Assembly (NCBI GenBank): GCA_020025205.1
Contig: JAHHSO010000009.1
Location: 1 to 64,000 of the forward strand
Reading direction: 5' to 3'
From: Christensenellaceae bacterium
GTDB taxonomy: Bacteria > Bacillota > Clostridia > Christensenellales > Aristaeellaceae
Length of the DNA stretch: 64,000 nucleotides
Positions 25,073 to 33,719 of this stretch are shown here, in pieces. Position numbers and translations under genes: made by a program. Positions within the stretch are counted from its first letter, which is position 1; each line of letters begins with the position of its first letter. Below the pieces are notes generated by a model. It did not search any database. It had not been told where the DNA came from and saw only the letters and a program-made list of their open reading frames with translations.

Positions 25073-25446
25073 GCGCTTACCGGGCAGATATCTACACCCG
25101 GCAGTCTCGCTTCCAAATCTCTTGCAAAGTCCAGAGCATTCGTTCCAGGCGCAACACCAAGTACCACTACGCCGATTTCATTCTTTTTCGCATAGTCGCA
25201 CAGCGTCGCCTTTGGGTCTTTGGCATGAAGGACGGTCATATCTGCGCCCACTTCATTGCTCCGGCGCAGGAGATATTCAAGCGCTTCCGCTTCATTCTCC
25301 CCGCTTCCCATGAAGTGTTCTCCTTCATGCGCCACGTGCACCACATGTACTTCGACACTGTGTATCTGCGCAATTCGTGCGCCTTCTCTGATCAGGCGTT
25401 CACACGTTTTCTGGCCAGTCACGCAGACCATTACATCGTTTTTCAT
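25069..25446 (-). CDS. Universal stress protein-like domain protein
   Basis: A 125-residue stand-alone USP domain. MVCVTGQKTCERLIREGARIA resembles the USP module of KdpD sensors, and VVHVAHEGEHF, ADMTVLHAKDP and the GVVVLGVAPGT nucleotide-loop region complete the fold. The short GVAPGTNA loop differs from the G-2X-G-9X-G-S/T ATP motif, so ATP binding is uncertain. It overlaps the upstream two-helix protein gene by four bases (ATGA). There is no kdp operon nearby. Confidence 0.75.
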   Translation of the reverse strand: MKNDVMVCVTGQKTCERLIREGARIAQIHSVEVHVVHVAHEGEHFMGSGENEAEALEYLLRRSNEVGADMTVLHAKDPKATLCDYAKKNEIGVVVLGVAPGTNALDFARDLEARLPGVDICPVSA

Positions 25447-25919
25447 TCGTCCTTTCCTTTCTGCAACCCCATGACATAGCTGCCGTGGCTGGTCACTTTT
25501 ACGTTCTGTCCAATCAGTGCTTCAGGCACTTCTCTGGTGTATTCCATCAGAAATCGGCGTTCGCCTTCCACGGATAAATCTTCGTACACATTGATGATCA
25601 TTTCCCGAAAGTTCACGCCGCTCTCGTAAACCGGTTCTTTTCCAAAAGACATCACACAGCCGACCGTATCATGGCAAAGCCCGCCCATGATTTCATCCAG
25701 ATAGCGTCCATACCGAATCACCGGCATCAGCCGCAGATCCCAAAGAAAAATCGCCGAAATACATGCCGCCGCAAATCCGATAATGGCCAGCGCTTCATTC
25801 CTCACGACAAACCCTGCTGTTCCCACTACGAAACAGGGCAATACACACAGCAGCATGATCCAAATCTCACGCTTCATTTTCCTGCGGTTCTTTTCGCAGT
25901 CTTCTGCCTGATAGAACAC
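25443..25919 (-). CDS. Small membrane protein of unknown function
   Basis: A 158-residue protein I do not recognise. Two hydrophobic segments (about 19-39 and 43-62) form a likely hairpin in the membrane. A soluble C-terminal part of ~95 residues follows, with GGLCHDTVGCVMSF and EYTREVPEALIGQNVKVTSHGSYV, possibly a small beta-rich domain. It starts with GTG after AGGAGG (eight-base spacing), 20 bases after topB, and overlaps the stress-protein gene. Context suggests cotranscription with topB. Confidence 0.65.
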   Translation of the reverse strand: MFYQAEDCEKNRRKMKREIWIMLLCVLPCFVVGTAGFVVRNEALAIIGFAAACISAIFLWDLRLMPVIRYGRYLDEIMGGLCHDTVGCVMSFGKEPVYESGVNFREMIINVYEDLSVEGERRFLMEYTREVPEALIGQNVKVTSHGSYVMGLQKGKDE

Positions 25920-25939
25920 AGTCTTTTCCTCCTGGCACT

Positions 25940-28030
25940 TTATGCTCCCTGCACCGGCCCGAATGCACGAAAGCGCACACTGCCGTTTTCGTATTCAATG
26001 ACCCCCGTTGAACCGCGGACGGTCTTTTTCTCCATACACAATTTCAACAGCTTTTCTGTCATTTCCGGCCCGCCCGCACGGACAAGCGCATCTTTCCAAA
26101 TCGTAAAGGTGCAGCCTTCGCGGAAACGCGTGCAATAAAATGATCGGGAATTCTCCGCAATTCTGCCTTGTCCGCACACCGGACAGGAAACGCCCAAATC
26201 ATGCGGCCGCCTGCCCCTGCGTTCCTCTTTTTCAAAAGACACATCGGGCGATTCCCCTGCCTTGTTCACAAGGAACGTCGCCAGGCGCGCAATGCCCGTG
26301 CGGAAACGTTCTTCCACGTCCCTGCCTTTTGCAATTTCCGACAACGCCCGTTCCCATCGTCCCGTCGTTTCCGGCGAAGCAATTTCAGCCGGGACTGCCT
26401 CAATCAGGCGCACGCCTTTATCCGTTGCAACAAGATTTTTTCCGCTTCTTTTTACATATCCAACGCTGATCAGCCGCTCAATGATCGCCGCACGCGTTGC
26501 CGGTGTGCCCAGTGCGCAATCCTTCATCTCTTCACGTACAGCCTCGTCTTCAATCTGACGGCCTGCTCGTTCCATATCCAGCAGGATGGTTGCATCGTTA
26601 TATTCCTTGGGCGGCTTTGTCTCTTCATCCTTGACCCGAGATGCACGGCAGAGTCTTGTATCTCCCTTGGACAGCGCAGGCAGCTCCTGTTCATCCTCGT
26701 CCTTTTTTCTGCGGCGCTGTGTGCCAGCGTCCGCATAGACGGCCTTCCATCCTTCCTGCGTGACTGACTTTCCGCTGGATAAAAAATGATCCTCGCCCAC
26801 TGCCGTCACAACATGAAGCGCATCATACTCATAATTCGGATAAAACTCAGCAGCCAGACGTCTGGCAACCATTTCATAAAGGTTTCGCTCATCCGCTGTC
26901 AAAGTCAGATTCTCTGTGCGCTTTCCAGTGGGAATAATCGCATGATGATCGGTGAGTTTTTCGTCATCAAACACACGCCGCGTCAGCTTCACGCCATAAG
27001 AAAGGGCCTGTTCGCCAAGCGGCTTCAAATTGCCATCCAGCATCGACAGCGTATGTTTCACCTTGTCCACCATATCATGGGAAAGATAGCGGCTGTCCGT
27101 TCTGGGATACGTCAGCAGCTTGTGCTGTTCATAGAGTTTCTGCGCGGTTGCCAGCGTTTTTTTTGCCGTAAAGCCCAGCTGGGCATTGGCTTCACGCTGC
27201 AGCGTTGTCAAATCATACAAAAGCGGCGGACGAACAGACTTTTTCTCCCGCTTGTCCTCCACAACCTGCCCCATCTTTCCGTGTACACGGTTGGCAATCT
27301 GCTCTGCCTGTGCACGCTGTGCGATGCGGCGCTCACCATTTGTATCAATGTAGACACCCCGATAGTCACCGAAATCCGCATGTACAGTGTAGTACGGCTG
27401 CGGCACAAAAGCGTCAATTTCCTTGCGCCTTTTAACCATCATGCTAAGCGTTGGGGTCTGAACGCGTCCTATAGACAACAAAACGCCATAGCGCAGCGTA
27501 TAAGCGCGCGTGGCGTTCATGCCGATGATCCAGTCCGCATCGGCGCGGCACCGCGCACTCTTATACAGCGCATCATATGCTGAGGACGGCTTGAGCGTCT
27601 CAAAGCCCATGCGGATAGCTTCATCAGTCATGGAGGAAATCCATAGCCGCAGAACGGGCTTTTTGCACTTTGCCTGTTCATAGATGTAGCGAAAAATGAG
27701 TTCGCCCTCTCGCCCGGAGTCCGTTGCGCAGATAATCGTCTGCGTCTCCGCGCTGAGCATAAGCTTTTTGACAATGTTGTATTGATTTCTGGTCTTTTTG
27801 ATGACCTTGGTTTCCATGTTTTCCGGAAGGATCGGCAGGTCTTGCCTGCGCCATTTTTTGTAGCGTTCATCAAGCTCCTGCGGCTCCTTGAGCGTCACCA
27901 GATGCCCCAGCGCCCATGTGACGACATAGCCGCTGCCCATCAGGCAGCTTTCGCCTTTGGCCTTCGCCCCCAGAACGCGGGCAATATCCCGCGCAACGGA
28001 CGGCTTTTCAGCAACGACAAGCGTGTGCAT
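25940..28030 (-). CDS. topB: DNA topoisomerase III
   Basis: Type IA topoisomerase that decatenates DNA and resolves recombination intermediates. The 696 residues start with the Toprim region (TLVVAEKPSVARDIARVLG, and CATDSGREGELIFRY near 103). The catalytic tyrosine lies in TYPRTDSRYL near 307. A single zinc-finger-like C-terminal region has CPVCGQG and YCTRFREGC. Length and the GREGE motif fit TopB rather than TopA. It follows dnaB by 15 bases, which links a decatenase to the replicative helicase operon. Confidence 0.94.
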   Translation of the reverse strand: MHTLVVAEKPSVARDIARVLGAKAKGESCLMGSGYVVTWALGHLVTLKEPQELDERYKKWRRQDLPILPENMETKVIKKTRNQYNIVKKLMLSAETQTIICATDSGREGELIFRYIYEQAKCKKPVLRLWISSMTDEAIRMGFETLKPSSAYDALYKSARCRADADWIIGMNATRAYTLRYGVLLSIGRVQTPTLSMMVKRRKEIDAFVPQPYYTVHADFGDYRGVYIDTNGERRIAQRAQAEQIANRVHGKMGQVVEDKREKKSVRPPLLYDLTTLQREANAQLGFTAKKTLATAQKLYEQHKLLTYPRTDSRYLSHDMVDKVKHTLSMLDGNLKPLGEQALSYGVKLTRRVFDDEKLTDHHAIIPTGKRTENLTLTADERNLYEMVARRLAAEFYPNYEYDALHVVTAVGEDHFLSSGKSVTQEGWKAVYADAGTQRRRKKDEDEQELPALSKGDTRLCRASRVKDEETKPPKEYNDATILLDMERAGRQIEDEAVREEMKDCALGTPATRAAIIERLISVGYVKRSGKNLVATDKGVRLIEAVPAEIASPETTGRWERALSEIAKGRDVEERFRTGIARLATFLVNKAGESPDVSFEKEERRGRRPHDLGVSCPVCGQGRIAENSRSFYCTRFREGCTFTIWKDALVRAGGPEMTEKLLKLCMEKKTVRGSTGVIEYENGSVRFRAFGPVQGA

Positions 28031-28045
28031 AATTTCCCCCGTTCC

Positions 28046-29380
28046 TTATGCGCCCTGCTGCAAGCTGGCAAAACGCGTATACTGTCCCAGCCAGGCCAGT
28101 TTCACCGTGCCCAGAGGGCCGTTGCGCTGCTTGGCAACGATGACTTCCGCGATGTTTTTGTCCTCGGTATTGGGGTCATAGTACTCTTCTCTGTGCAGGA
28201 ACATGATGACGTCTGCATCCTGTTCGATAGCGCCGGAATCTCGCAGGTCAGACAGTATCGGCCGCTTATCCGAACGCTGTGCGCCTGCGCGCGAAAGCTG
28301 CGCCAGTGCCACAAGCGGTACGTTCAGTTCCTTGGCAATGCTTTTGAGGTTTCTGGAGATTTCGCTGACCTCGTTCTGCCTGTTTTCCACGCGGCCGTCA
28401 GCACTCATCAGCTGCAAATAGTCCACCATGATGAGATCAAGCCCATGCTCCATCTTCAAACGGCGGCAGCGCGAACGCAGCTGAGAAGGTGTAATGCCAG
28501 AGGTATCGTCAATATATATGTTAGAAGAAGCCAGCGGGCCAAGTGCTGCCGACAGCGACAGCCAGTCGTCATCTTTAAGCGAGCCATGGCGAACAGCCTG
28601 CATATCCACGCGGGCATCGGCGCACAGAAGGCGCATCGCCAGCTGATCTTTCGGCATTTCCAGCGAAAAAACAGCCGCCGTGCGCCCGGCAATCGTCGCC
28701 GCATGGGCAATGAGGTTCATGCCAAAGCTCGTCTTGCCCATGGAAGGACGCGCGCCGACAATCACCAGTTCGCCGCCGTGCAGGCCCGTGAGCAGATTGT
28801 CCAGATCAATGAAACCGGTGGGAACGCCGTCAATGCCGCCCTTGAGCTTTGTCAGCTCCTCAATACGGATATAGGTTTCCGGCAGAACCTCCGCAATGTG
28901 CGTCAGCGATGCGCCGTCATGGCGGCGCATGACGATATCAAAAATTGATTTTTCCGCTACGCCCAGAATATCCGATACCGGATCTTCCTGCCGATAGCAG
29001 GAGGCCGCAATATCACTTGTGGCCTTGATCATCCGCCTGAGTATTGCCTTTTCATCGACGATCTGTACATAGGCGCGGGCATTGACCGTAGAAGGCATGC
29101 ACTGGGACAGCTCAACCAGATAGTTGGTGCCGCCCACACCCTCCAGCGTGCCGCGCCGGGAAAGTTCCTCGTCCACCGTGACCAAATCGACTGGCATGCC
29201 CTGCGTATTGAGCTGGTGCATGGCATCGAAGATTTCACGATGCGCAGGCTGATAGAAGTCGTCTGCTGTCAGCAGTTCAAAGGAGAGACTTAGGGCCTCT
29301 CTGTCCTGCATCATGCAGCCGAGTACGCTTTTCTCCGCATCGGCATTATTGGGCGGCACCCGCATGACTTGCTCGTCCAA
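28046..29380 (-). CDS. dnaB: Replicative DNA helicase DnaB
   Basis: Hexameric 5'-3' helicase of the replisome (called DnaC in Bacillus subtilis). The 444 residues contain the N-terminal domain with PPNNADAEKSVLGCMM, then the RecA-like core: Walker A GARPSMGKTSF near 205-215, FSLEMPKDQLAMRLL, Walker B LIMVDYLQLM and a C-terminal AKQRNGPLGTVKLAW. No intein is present. It follows rplI by 21 bases in the conserved yybS-rplI-dnaB series, here without gdpP. Confidence 0.97.
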   Translation of the reverse strand: MDEQVMRVPPNNADAEKSVLGCMMQDREALSLSFELLTADDFYQPAHREIFDAMHQLNTQGMPVDLVTVDEELSRRGTLEGVGGTNYLVELSQCMPSTVNARAYVQIVDEKAILRRMIKATSDIAASCYRQEDPVSDILGVAEKSIFDIVMRRHDGASLTHIAEVLPETYIRIEELTKLKGGIDGVPTGFIDLDNLLTGLHGGELVIVGARPSMGKTSFGMNLIAHAATIAGRTAAVFSLEMPKDQLAMRLLCADARVDMQAVRHGSLKDDDWLSLSAALGPLASSNIYIDDTSGITPSQLRSRCRRLKMEHGLDLIMVDYLQLMSADGRVENRQNEVSEISRNLKSIAKELNVPLVALAQLSRAGAQRSDKRPILSDLRDSGAIEQDADVIMFLHREEYYDPNTEDKNIAEVIVAKQRNGPLGTVKLAWLGQYTRFASLQQGA

Positions 29381-29401
29381 ATCGTTCTCTCCTCTCGGGT
29401 A

Positions 29402-29851
29402 TTACGCCTTCGCCACTTCGACCTTGGCGACCATTTCTGCCGAAACACCGGCATACAGCTTAATCGTAACGTTGAAATCTCCCGCATTGCGGATGTTGGC
29501 CACATCAATGCGGCGCTTTTCCACCTTGACGCCGTACTGCTTAAACAGCTCTTCGGCAATTTCCTGAGATGTTACAGAACCATAGAGCCTTCCGCCTTCC
29601 GCGCCGCGCGCCGCAATCTTGATTGCCTTGCCGGAAATCTTCCTGCTGATCTCCTGTGCCTCAGCGCGTTCCACGTCCTGACGATGCTTCTTGGCAGAAT
29701 TCGCATTGTTCACAGCGTTGACATTGGTCGCACTCGCCTCGCGGGCCAGCCCGCGCGGGAACAGGAAGTTGCGGGCATATCCGTCGGATGCCTCAATAAT
29801 CTGATCCTTTTTGCCGGTTCCCTTGATATCCTTGAGCAAAATTACTTTCAT
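29402..29851 (-). CDS. rplI: 50S ribosomal protein L9
   Basis: L9 binds 23S rRNA at the base of the L1 stalk and influences frame maintenance. The 149-residue frame starts MKVILLKDIKGTGKK, the canonical N-domain, and shows GYARNFLFPRGLA. A long connecting helix and C-terminal domain follow (KVEKRRIDV, LYAGVSAEMVAKVEV). The ATG at 29851 is preceded by AAGGAGGATATAAGC; the longer frame translates through the ribosome site. Confidence 0.97.
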   Translation of the reverse strand: MKVILLKDIKGTGKKDQIIEASDGYARNFLFPRGLAREASATNVNAVNNANSAKKHRQDVERAEAQEISRKISGKAIKIAARGAEGGRLYGSVTSQEIAEELFKQYGVKVEKRRIDVANIRNAGDFNVTIKLYAGVSAEMVAKVEVAKA

Positions 29852-29898
29852 GCTTATATCCTCCTTATTGCTTCTCTGCCTAAAGCAGATCATTCATT

Positions 29899-30954
29899 TT
29901 ATACCGCACGCGGGTCAAACGGGTTGATCCTGTTCTCTGCCATTTCTGCACGCCTTCTGGTAAAGTCAAACGTCTGATCCATAATGCCCAGAATAATAGC
30001 TGTGGGTCTAAACATGAAATACCCCAGAATGAAGACCAGCCCCTGAATCATCACACTCTTGTTCTTTTTCTCCAGCCAGTAGCAGACGGCCGCAATGCCC
30101 TGGATTGCAAAAAGCTGCTCGAACACGCCGCCGAATACATAGTACATGCTGCTCATCGCAAATGGTACAATCTGAGCCAGGACAAACAGGGCCAGAAGTG
30201 TCAGCCCCAGCACTCGTCCCCAGCCAGTTGGCACATTCCACGTTTTGAGCGGCCGATAATCCTTCTTTTCTCCGCGGGAAAGAAGTCCCTTGCGCAAAAC
30301 CGCCTGGCCCAAGAGACCTGCCGACACAGCGCCGGTTGCCATCTGCATCGGAATTTCAAGACGCAGGGCAGAATCCATCATCAGGATCAATGATTCAACC
30401 ATCTGGCTGCGTGCAAGCGCATCCATGCCCGCAACTGTCCCATTTTGAGGTTCAATAATGCCCAGCTGTGCAAGAACCGCAAGCAGAGAATCCCCCAGCG
30501 CACCAGAGGCCTCAAACGCCTGACGAACCATGTTGGAAATTGCCGTCACCACATCGCTGCCCGACAAAACAGTCAAAAGCACCATGACGGCTCCCATGGA
30601 TACAAACATCGCCAGACAGCCTGCCGCAACCCCCTGCCAGAACGGACGCTCCCGATCCACGACAACGCCGGATACGATAACCACCGGAATGAGCATTATG
30701 CCGGCTGCCACAGCACCCCAAAAGCCGAAAAGCGTTGTGCAAAGTGCCATCAGCATGGAAACGCAGATCACAACGCTCGCCGGCCCCACATAGCCCAGCA
30801 ATGCAAGCAGCGCCACGGGTACCATGGTCATCACCTGCGGCATAACAGCTGCCGCCCCCAGCACCGGAGACAGGAACATGCAGGCAAAAACGCACAGTGC
30901 CGTCAGCCCCCAACGATTCTTCCTTCTAAAAACGGAAACTCTTTGATTGTTCAC
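29899..30954 (-). CDS. YybS-like membrane protein (DUF2232)
   Basis: A 351-residue polytopic protein with about eight hydrophobic segments, matching the YybS/DUF2232 family by size, hydropathy and position before rplI-dnaB. The start is GTG at 30954, five bases after GAAGGAG; the 15-codon longer frame lacks a ribosome site. Family members resemble S-components of ECF transporters. The molecular function is not established. A promoter with perfect TATAAT lies about 90 bases upstream, so this gene probably leads the rplI-dnaB-topB transcript. Confidence 0.82.
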   Translation of the reverse strand: MNNQRVSVFRRKNRWGLTALCVFACMFLSPVLGAAAVMPQVMTMVPVALLALLGYVGPASVVICVSMLMALCTTLFGFWGAVAAGIMLIPVVIVSGVVVDRERPFWQGVAAGCLAMFVSMGAVMVLLTVLSGSDVVTAISNMVRQAFEASGALGDSLLAVLAQLGIIEPQNGTVAGMDALARSQMVESLILMMDSALRLEIPMQMATGAVSAGLLGQAVLRKGLLSRGEKKDYRPLKTWNVPTGWGRVLGLTLLALFVLAQIVPFAMSSMYYVFGGVFEQLFAIQGIAAVCYWLEKKNKSVMIQGLVFILGYFMFRPTAIILGIMDQTFDFTRRRAEMAENRINPFDPRAV

Positions 30955-31045
30955 CTTGACTCCTTCTGACCCGGCAGCCTCTCGGCCGCGATCGAACATG
31001 TGTGACGCAAAGCGCCCGAATGAATATGAAAAATGTCCATTTGAT

Positions 31046-31074
31046 ATTATACCTCATTTTTTATCTTTTGTATA
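31046..31074 (-). promoter_or_regulatory. Promoter of yybS-rplI-dnaB-topB series
   Basis: TATAAT (31046-31051, minus reading) with TATACA 17 bases upstream (31069-31074), four of six matches to the -35 consensus. The sequence between is A-rich. The leader to the GTG start is about 85 bases. Confidence 0.6.
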
Positions 31075-31168
31075 GTTAATCGGCCGCATTTCTGTTGTCG
31101 GTCAAGGAAACGTCAAATGAATCCGTACTTTTCTTTCCCATTGTTCATGAGCAGCATACTGTTTTCTG

Positions 31169-31738
31169 CTATCGGAAAATTTTTCTGCAAAGCACATCCA
31201 TGCCCCAGCAGACACAAAACATCAATATCTCCAGAAAAATGATATACGTGTCATATCCCCAGCTAAACACCCATTCAAGCGGCGTCCCAGCGGGCGGAGC
31301 CGATAAAAAGAAAAAATCTGTTCCCAGCATGTGGTTAGTCAAACTGGCCATCAGTGCCGCGCCCTGCAAAAATACCATCATGCGCAGCGTCTGCCCGGAG
31401 CGCGGTTTTTCGCCCATGTATATACACAACATTGGAATCACGAGGATCAGCGCATGGGTCACAGCATAGGCAGCATCAAAAAGCCACTGCCACCGACTGA
31501 CGGCCGGCGCTGGAAAAATAAGCGCAAGAAGTGCCCCCGGCATCCCCAGATACCACAGAAAATCAAGCAGTCCCGCGCGTTTTCCGGCAGATAGGCACAC
31601 CGCTGCCAGCGCAGAAATGCTGCACAGATGCAGCGGCAACGCTTCCAGAACACGCCCCTGTACATACAGCATTCCCACCGTTGCCGCCATTGAGCAGACG
31701 AGCACAACGCCTGCCGCATGCCGAAGTTTTCTGTCCAT
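31169..31738 (-). CDS. TIGR02206/YwaF-like membrane protein
   Basis: A 189-residue integral membrane protein with about six helices. LPLHLCSISALAA near residue 35 and the NHMLGTDFFFLSAPPAGTP loop are characteristic of the TIGR02206 (YwaF) family, distantly like eukaryotic TMEM164. In other members the loop typically reads GTNYM/GTNYLFL. The conserved His-Leu-Cys suggests a catalytic role; recent work on TMEM164 proposes acyl transfer, which I extend only by analogy. It is downstream of the beta-propeller-like gene by 42 bases, on the same strand. Confidence 0.72.
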   Translation of the reverse strand: MDRKLRHAAGVVLVCSMAATVGMLYVQGRVLEALPLHLCSISALAAVCLSAGKRAGLLDFLWYLGMPGALLALIFPAPAVSRWQWLFDAAYAVTHALILVIPMLCIYMGEKPRSGQTLRMMVFLQGAALMASLTNHMLGTDFFFLSAPPAGTPLEWVFSWGYDTYIIFLEILMFCVCWGMDVLCRKIFR

Positions 31739-31780
31739 GTGCTTCCCTCCTCTTTCGTATCTTTCCCGCCCCTTCCGTTT

Positions 31781-32605
31781 CTATGTATCACAAATGTCCT
31801 TTGCGCCGCTGCACATAAGTCTCCAGCAGCCGCCTGGCATCGAAAGCGCATATACCGCTTCGGCAAGCGGATCAAGAATCAGATAGTCTCCCTCCAGCTG
31901 GATCATTCTGGCTGGTCTTCCCGCTGATTTGATGTACGACAAAATGCGCATTCCGTCCCGCGAGACCGTATATATATATCCCTCCGTGGCACACAGAATG
32001 TCTTCTTTTCGACACCTGATCATGCCCGGCATCCCCAATAATGCCAGCGACTGACGTACACCCCCGGGGAAAACTGTCACAAGCGTTGTGTCCAGCGTGT
32101 CGTTCAGACACAGCGCATGAACCATTCCAGCTTTCAGCGCCACTGCGTAAACCATGCCAGGCATCGGCAATCGCTGCAAGACATGCAATGAGCGCGCAGA
32201 AAGAAGCACTGCTTCACCTGTTTCACCGCCTGCCACAGCCAGAACCCCGGCTGTTTCATCCAGCGCCATATCCCGCGGATACAGACCAGCCCGGTTGACA
32301 ACAAGCGGCGCGCCGGATGCCGCGTCCATCAAAAGCACGCTGTCTGCTTCTGCGCACAGTGCAATCAGGCTGTTTTCAAAAATGTGCATCCTGTTGATAC
32401 CCGGTCCGCCTGCAAACAGTGCTGTGGGCACAAGCATGCTGCTGTCAAGCTGCCAGATGACATTGCCGCAGGCGCAGAAGATCTTCTCTGCCGATGCACA
32501 CAGCGTTCCCGCACCATCCAGGCGGATCTGACGTGCTGACGTCTTTTCTGGATAACCGAATTCCATGAGTTTGTCGCTTCCAGAGACAATAATCCGCTTT
32601 GTCAA
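31781..32605 (-). CDS. Beta-propeller-like protein of unknown function
   Basis: A 274-residue cytoplasmic protein without signal peptide or membrane helix. It consists of repeated ~40-residue blocks with small hydrophobic strands (IFCACGNVIWQLDS, LIALCAEADSVLLMDAASG, VLAVAGGETGEAVLLSARS, ILCATEGYIYTVSRDG), as in YVTN/WD-like propellers with about six blades. It starts with TTG after GGGGGAGG. No catalytic motif is visible. It is divergent from the TSCPD-domain gene and followed by the TIGR02206-type gene. Confidence 0.6.
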   Translation of the reverse strand: MTKRIIVSGSDKLMEFGYPEKTSARQIRLDGAGTLCASAEKIFCACGNVIWQLDSSMLVPTALFAGGPGINRMHIFENSLIALCAEADSVLLMDAASGAPLVVNRAGLYPRDMALDETAGVLAVAGGETGEAVLLSARSLHVLQRLPMPGMVYAVALKAGMVHALCLNDTLDTTLVTVFPGGVRQSLALLGMPGMIRCRKEDILCATEGYIYTVSRDGMRILSYIKSAGRPARMIQLEGDYLILDPLAEAVYALSMPGGCWRLMCSGAKDICDT

Positions 32606-32739
32606 CGCCGCCTCCCCCTTTCCTCACCATCGTATGAATGAAAAGGTGCGCACGTCCCGAAAGATATTTAAATCCAGAAGGCAGGAATCACGCGATATCT
32701 GTCGAAAATAGTCATTACGTCAATTTCAGGAGGATTATC

Positions 32740-32988
32740 ATGAACGTGTACAAGACTCACGGCACCTGCAGCCGTGCCATCGAATTTGAAGTGGAAGACG
32801 GCATTTTGACCCATTGCCATTTTGTCGCAGGCTGCCCCGGCAACACGCAGGGTGTCGCTGCGCTGGCCACTGGCATGCCCATCGACAAGGTCATCCAAAC
32901 GCTCAAGAACATTCCCTGCCGCGGCAATACATCCTGTCCAGATCAGCTTGCACGCGCGCTGGAAGAATACAAAAAGAACAATGCCTGA
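32740..32988 (+). CDS. TSCPD-domain protein (TIGR03905 type)
   Basis: An 82-residue protein: YKTHGTCSRAIEFEVEDG, then FVAGCPGNTQGVAALATGM, and RGNTSCPDQLARAL with the TSCPD signature near the end. Four cysteines (11, 34, 60, 66 or nearby) suggest a metal site. The domain is known as the C-terminal part of class II ribonucleotide reductases and as a stand-alone protein of unknown role. AGGAGG precedes ATG; the longer frame from 32638 has no ribosome site. No clear promoter was found in the 134-base gap to the divergent neighbour. Confidence 0.85.
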   Translation: MNVYKTHGTCSRAIEFEVEDGILTHCHFVAGCPGNTQGVAALATGMPIDKVIQTLKNIPCRGNTSCPDQLARALEEYKKNNA

Positions 32989-32992
32989 TATT

Positions 32993-33028
32993 AAAAGCAC
33001 CGTTTTCCTTGCGGAAAACGGTGCTTTT
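32993..33028. terminator. Bidirectional terminator between convergent genes
   Basis: Sixteen-base perfect arms (32993-33008, 33013-33028) with a four-base loop start with AAAAGCACCG and end CGGTGCTTTT. It serves the TSCPD gene on plus and the beta-helix protein gene on minus. Confidence 0.88.
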
Positions 33029-33034
33029 CTATCA

Positions 33035-33700
33035 TCATTCTGCTTTAGGAAACACGCCGCGTTCGCCCTTGACGATGCTCTTTTCCGGCACAACGCCGCG
33101 TACACTCGTCAGCGGATAAACCTGGCTGTTCCGTCCAATGATCGTGCCGGGATTCAGAACGCTGTTGCAGCCAATTTCAGCATTATCGCCCAGCATCGCG
33201 CCGAACTTCTTGCGTCCCGTCTCGTAATTCTTTTGACCATGCACGACAATCGGCTTTCTGTCTCCCTTGACGTTACTGGTCACAGCCCCCGCGCCCATGT
33301 GAGCCTTATAGCCCAGAACGGAATCTCCGACATAGTTAAAATGCGGCACCTGTACGCCATCAAAGAGAATGCAGTTTTTCAGTTCGCATGAATTGCCGAC
33401 AACAGCATCTTCGCCCACCAGCACATTGCCGCGGATAAAGGCACCGGGGCGCACCTGCGTGCCCGCGCCAATCACACAGGGACCTGTGATGCTGGCTGTC
33501 TGAGCAACGGAAGCAGACTTTGCAATCCATACATCGTCAGCCGGATGGTCATACTCCGCTGCATCCAGCGTGTGTCCAATGGCAAGAACGGTTTCCCCAA
33601 TGAGTGTCAGCGCCTCCCACGGATAGGTACACGTCTTGAGCATATCCTCTGCGCGGGTCTTTGTCAGGTCAAACAGATCTACTGTGCGAATTGCATCCAT
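33035..33700 (-). CDS. Left-handed beta-helix protein, GlmU acetyltransferase-like
   Basis: A 221-residue protein rich in hexapeptide repeats (VAQTASITGPCVIGAG, VRPGAFIRGNVLVGEDAVVGN, IGCNSVLNPGTIIGRNSQVYP), so it folds as a trimeric left-handed beta helix. It resembles the acetyltransferase half of GlmU without the uridylyltransferase half. The motifs NYVGDSVLGYKAHMGAGA and PIVVHGQK suggest sugar-phosphate or nucleotide-sugar binding. The start MDAIRTVDLF is set by GAAGGAGGAAAGACA. Its position 19 bases after glmM supports a role around glucosamine-1-phosphate or UDP-GlcNAc, but the activity is inferred. Confidence 0.8.
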   Translation of the reverse strand: MDAIRTVDLFDLTKTRAEDMLKTCTYPWEALTLIGETVLAIGHTLDAAEYDHPADDVWIAKSASVAQTASITGPCVIGAGTQVRPGAFIRGNVLVGEDAVVGNSCELKNCILFDGVQVPHFNYVGDSVLGYKAHMGAGAVTSNVKGDRKPIVVHGQKNYETGRKKFGAMLGDNAEIGCNSVLNPGTIIGRNSQVYPLTSVRGVVPEKSIVKGERGVFPKAE

Positions 33701-33719
33701 TGTCTTTCCTCCTTCTGAA

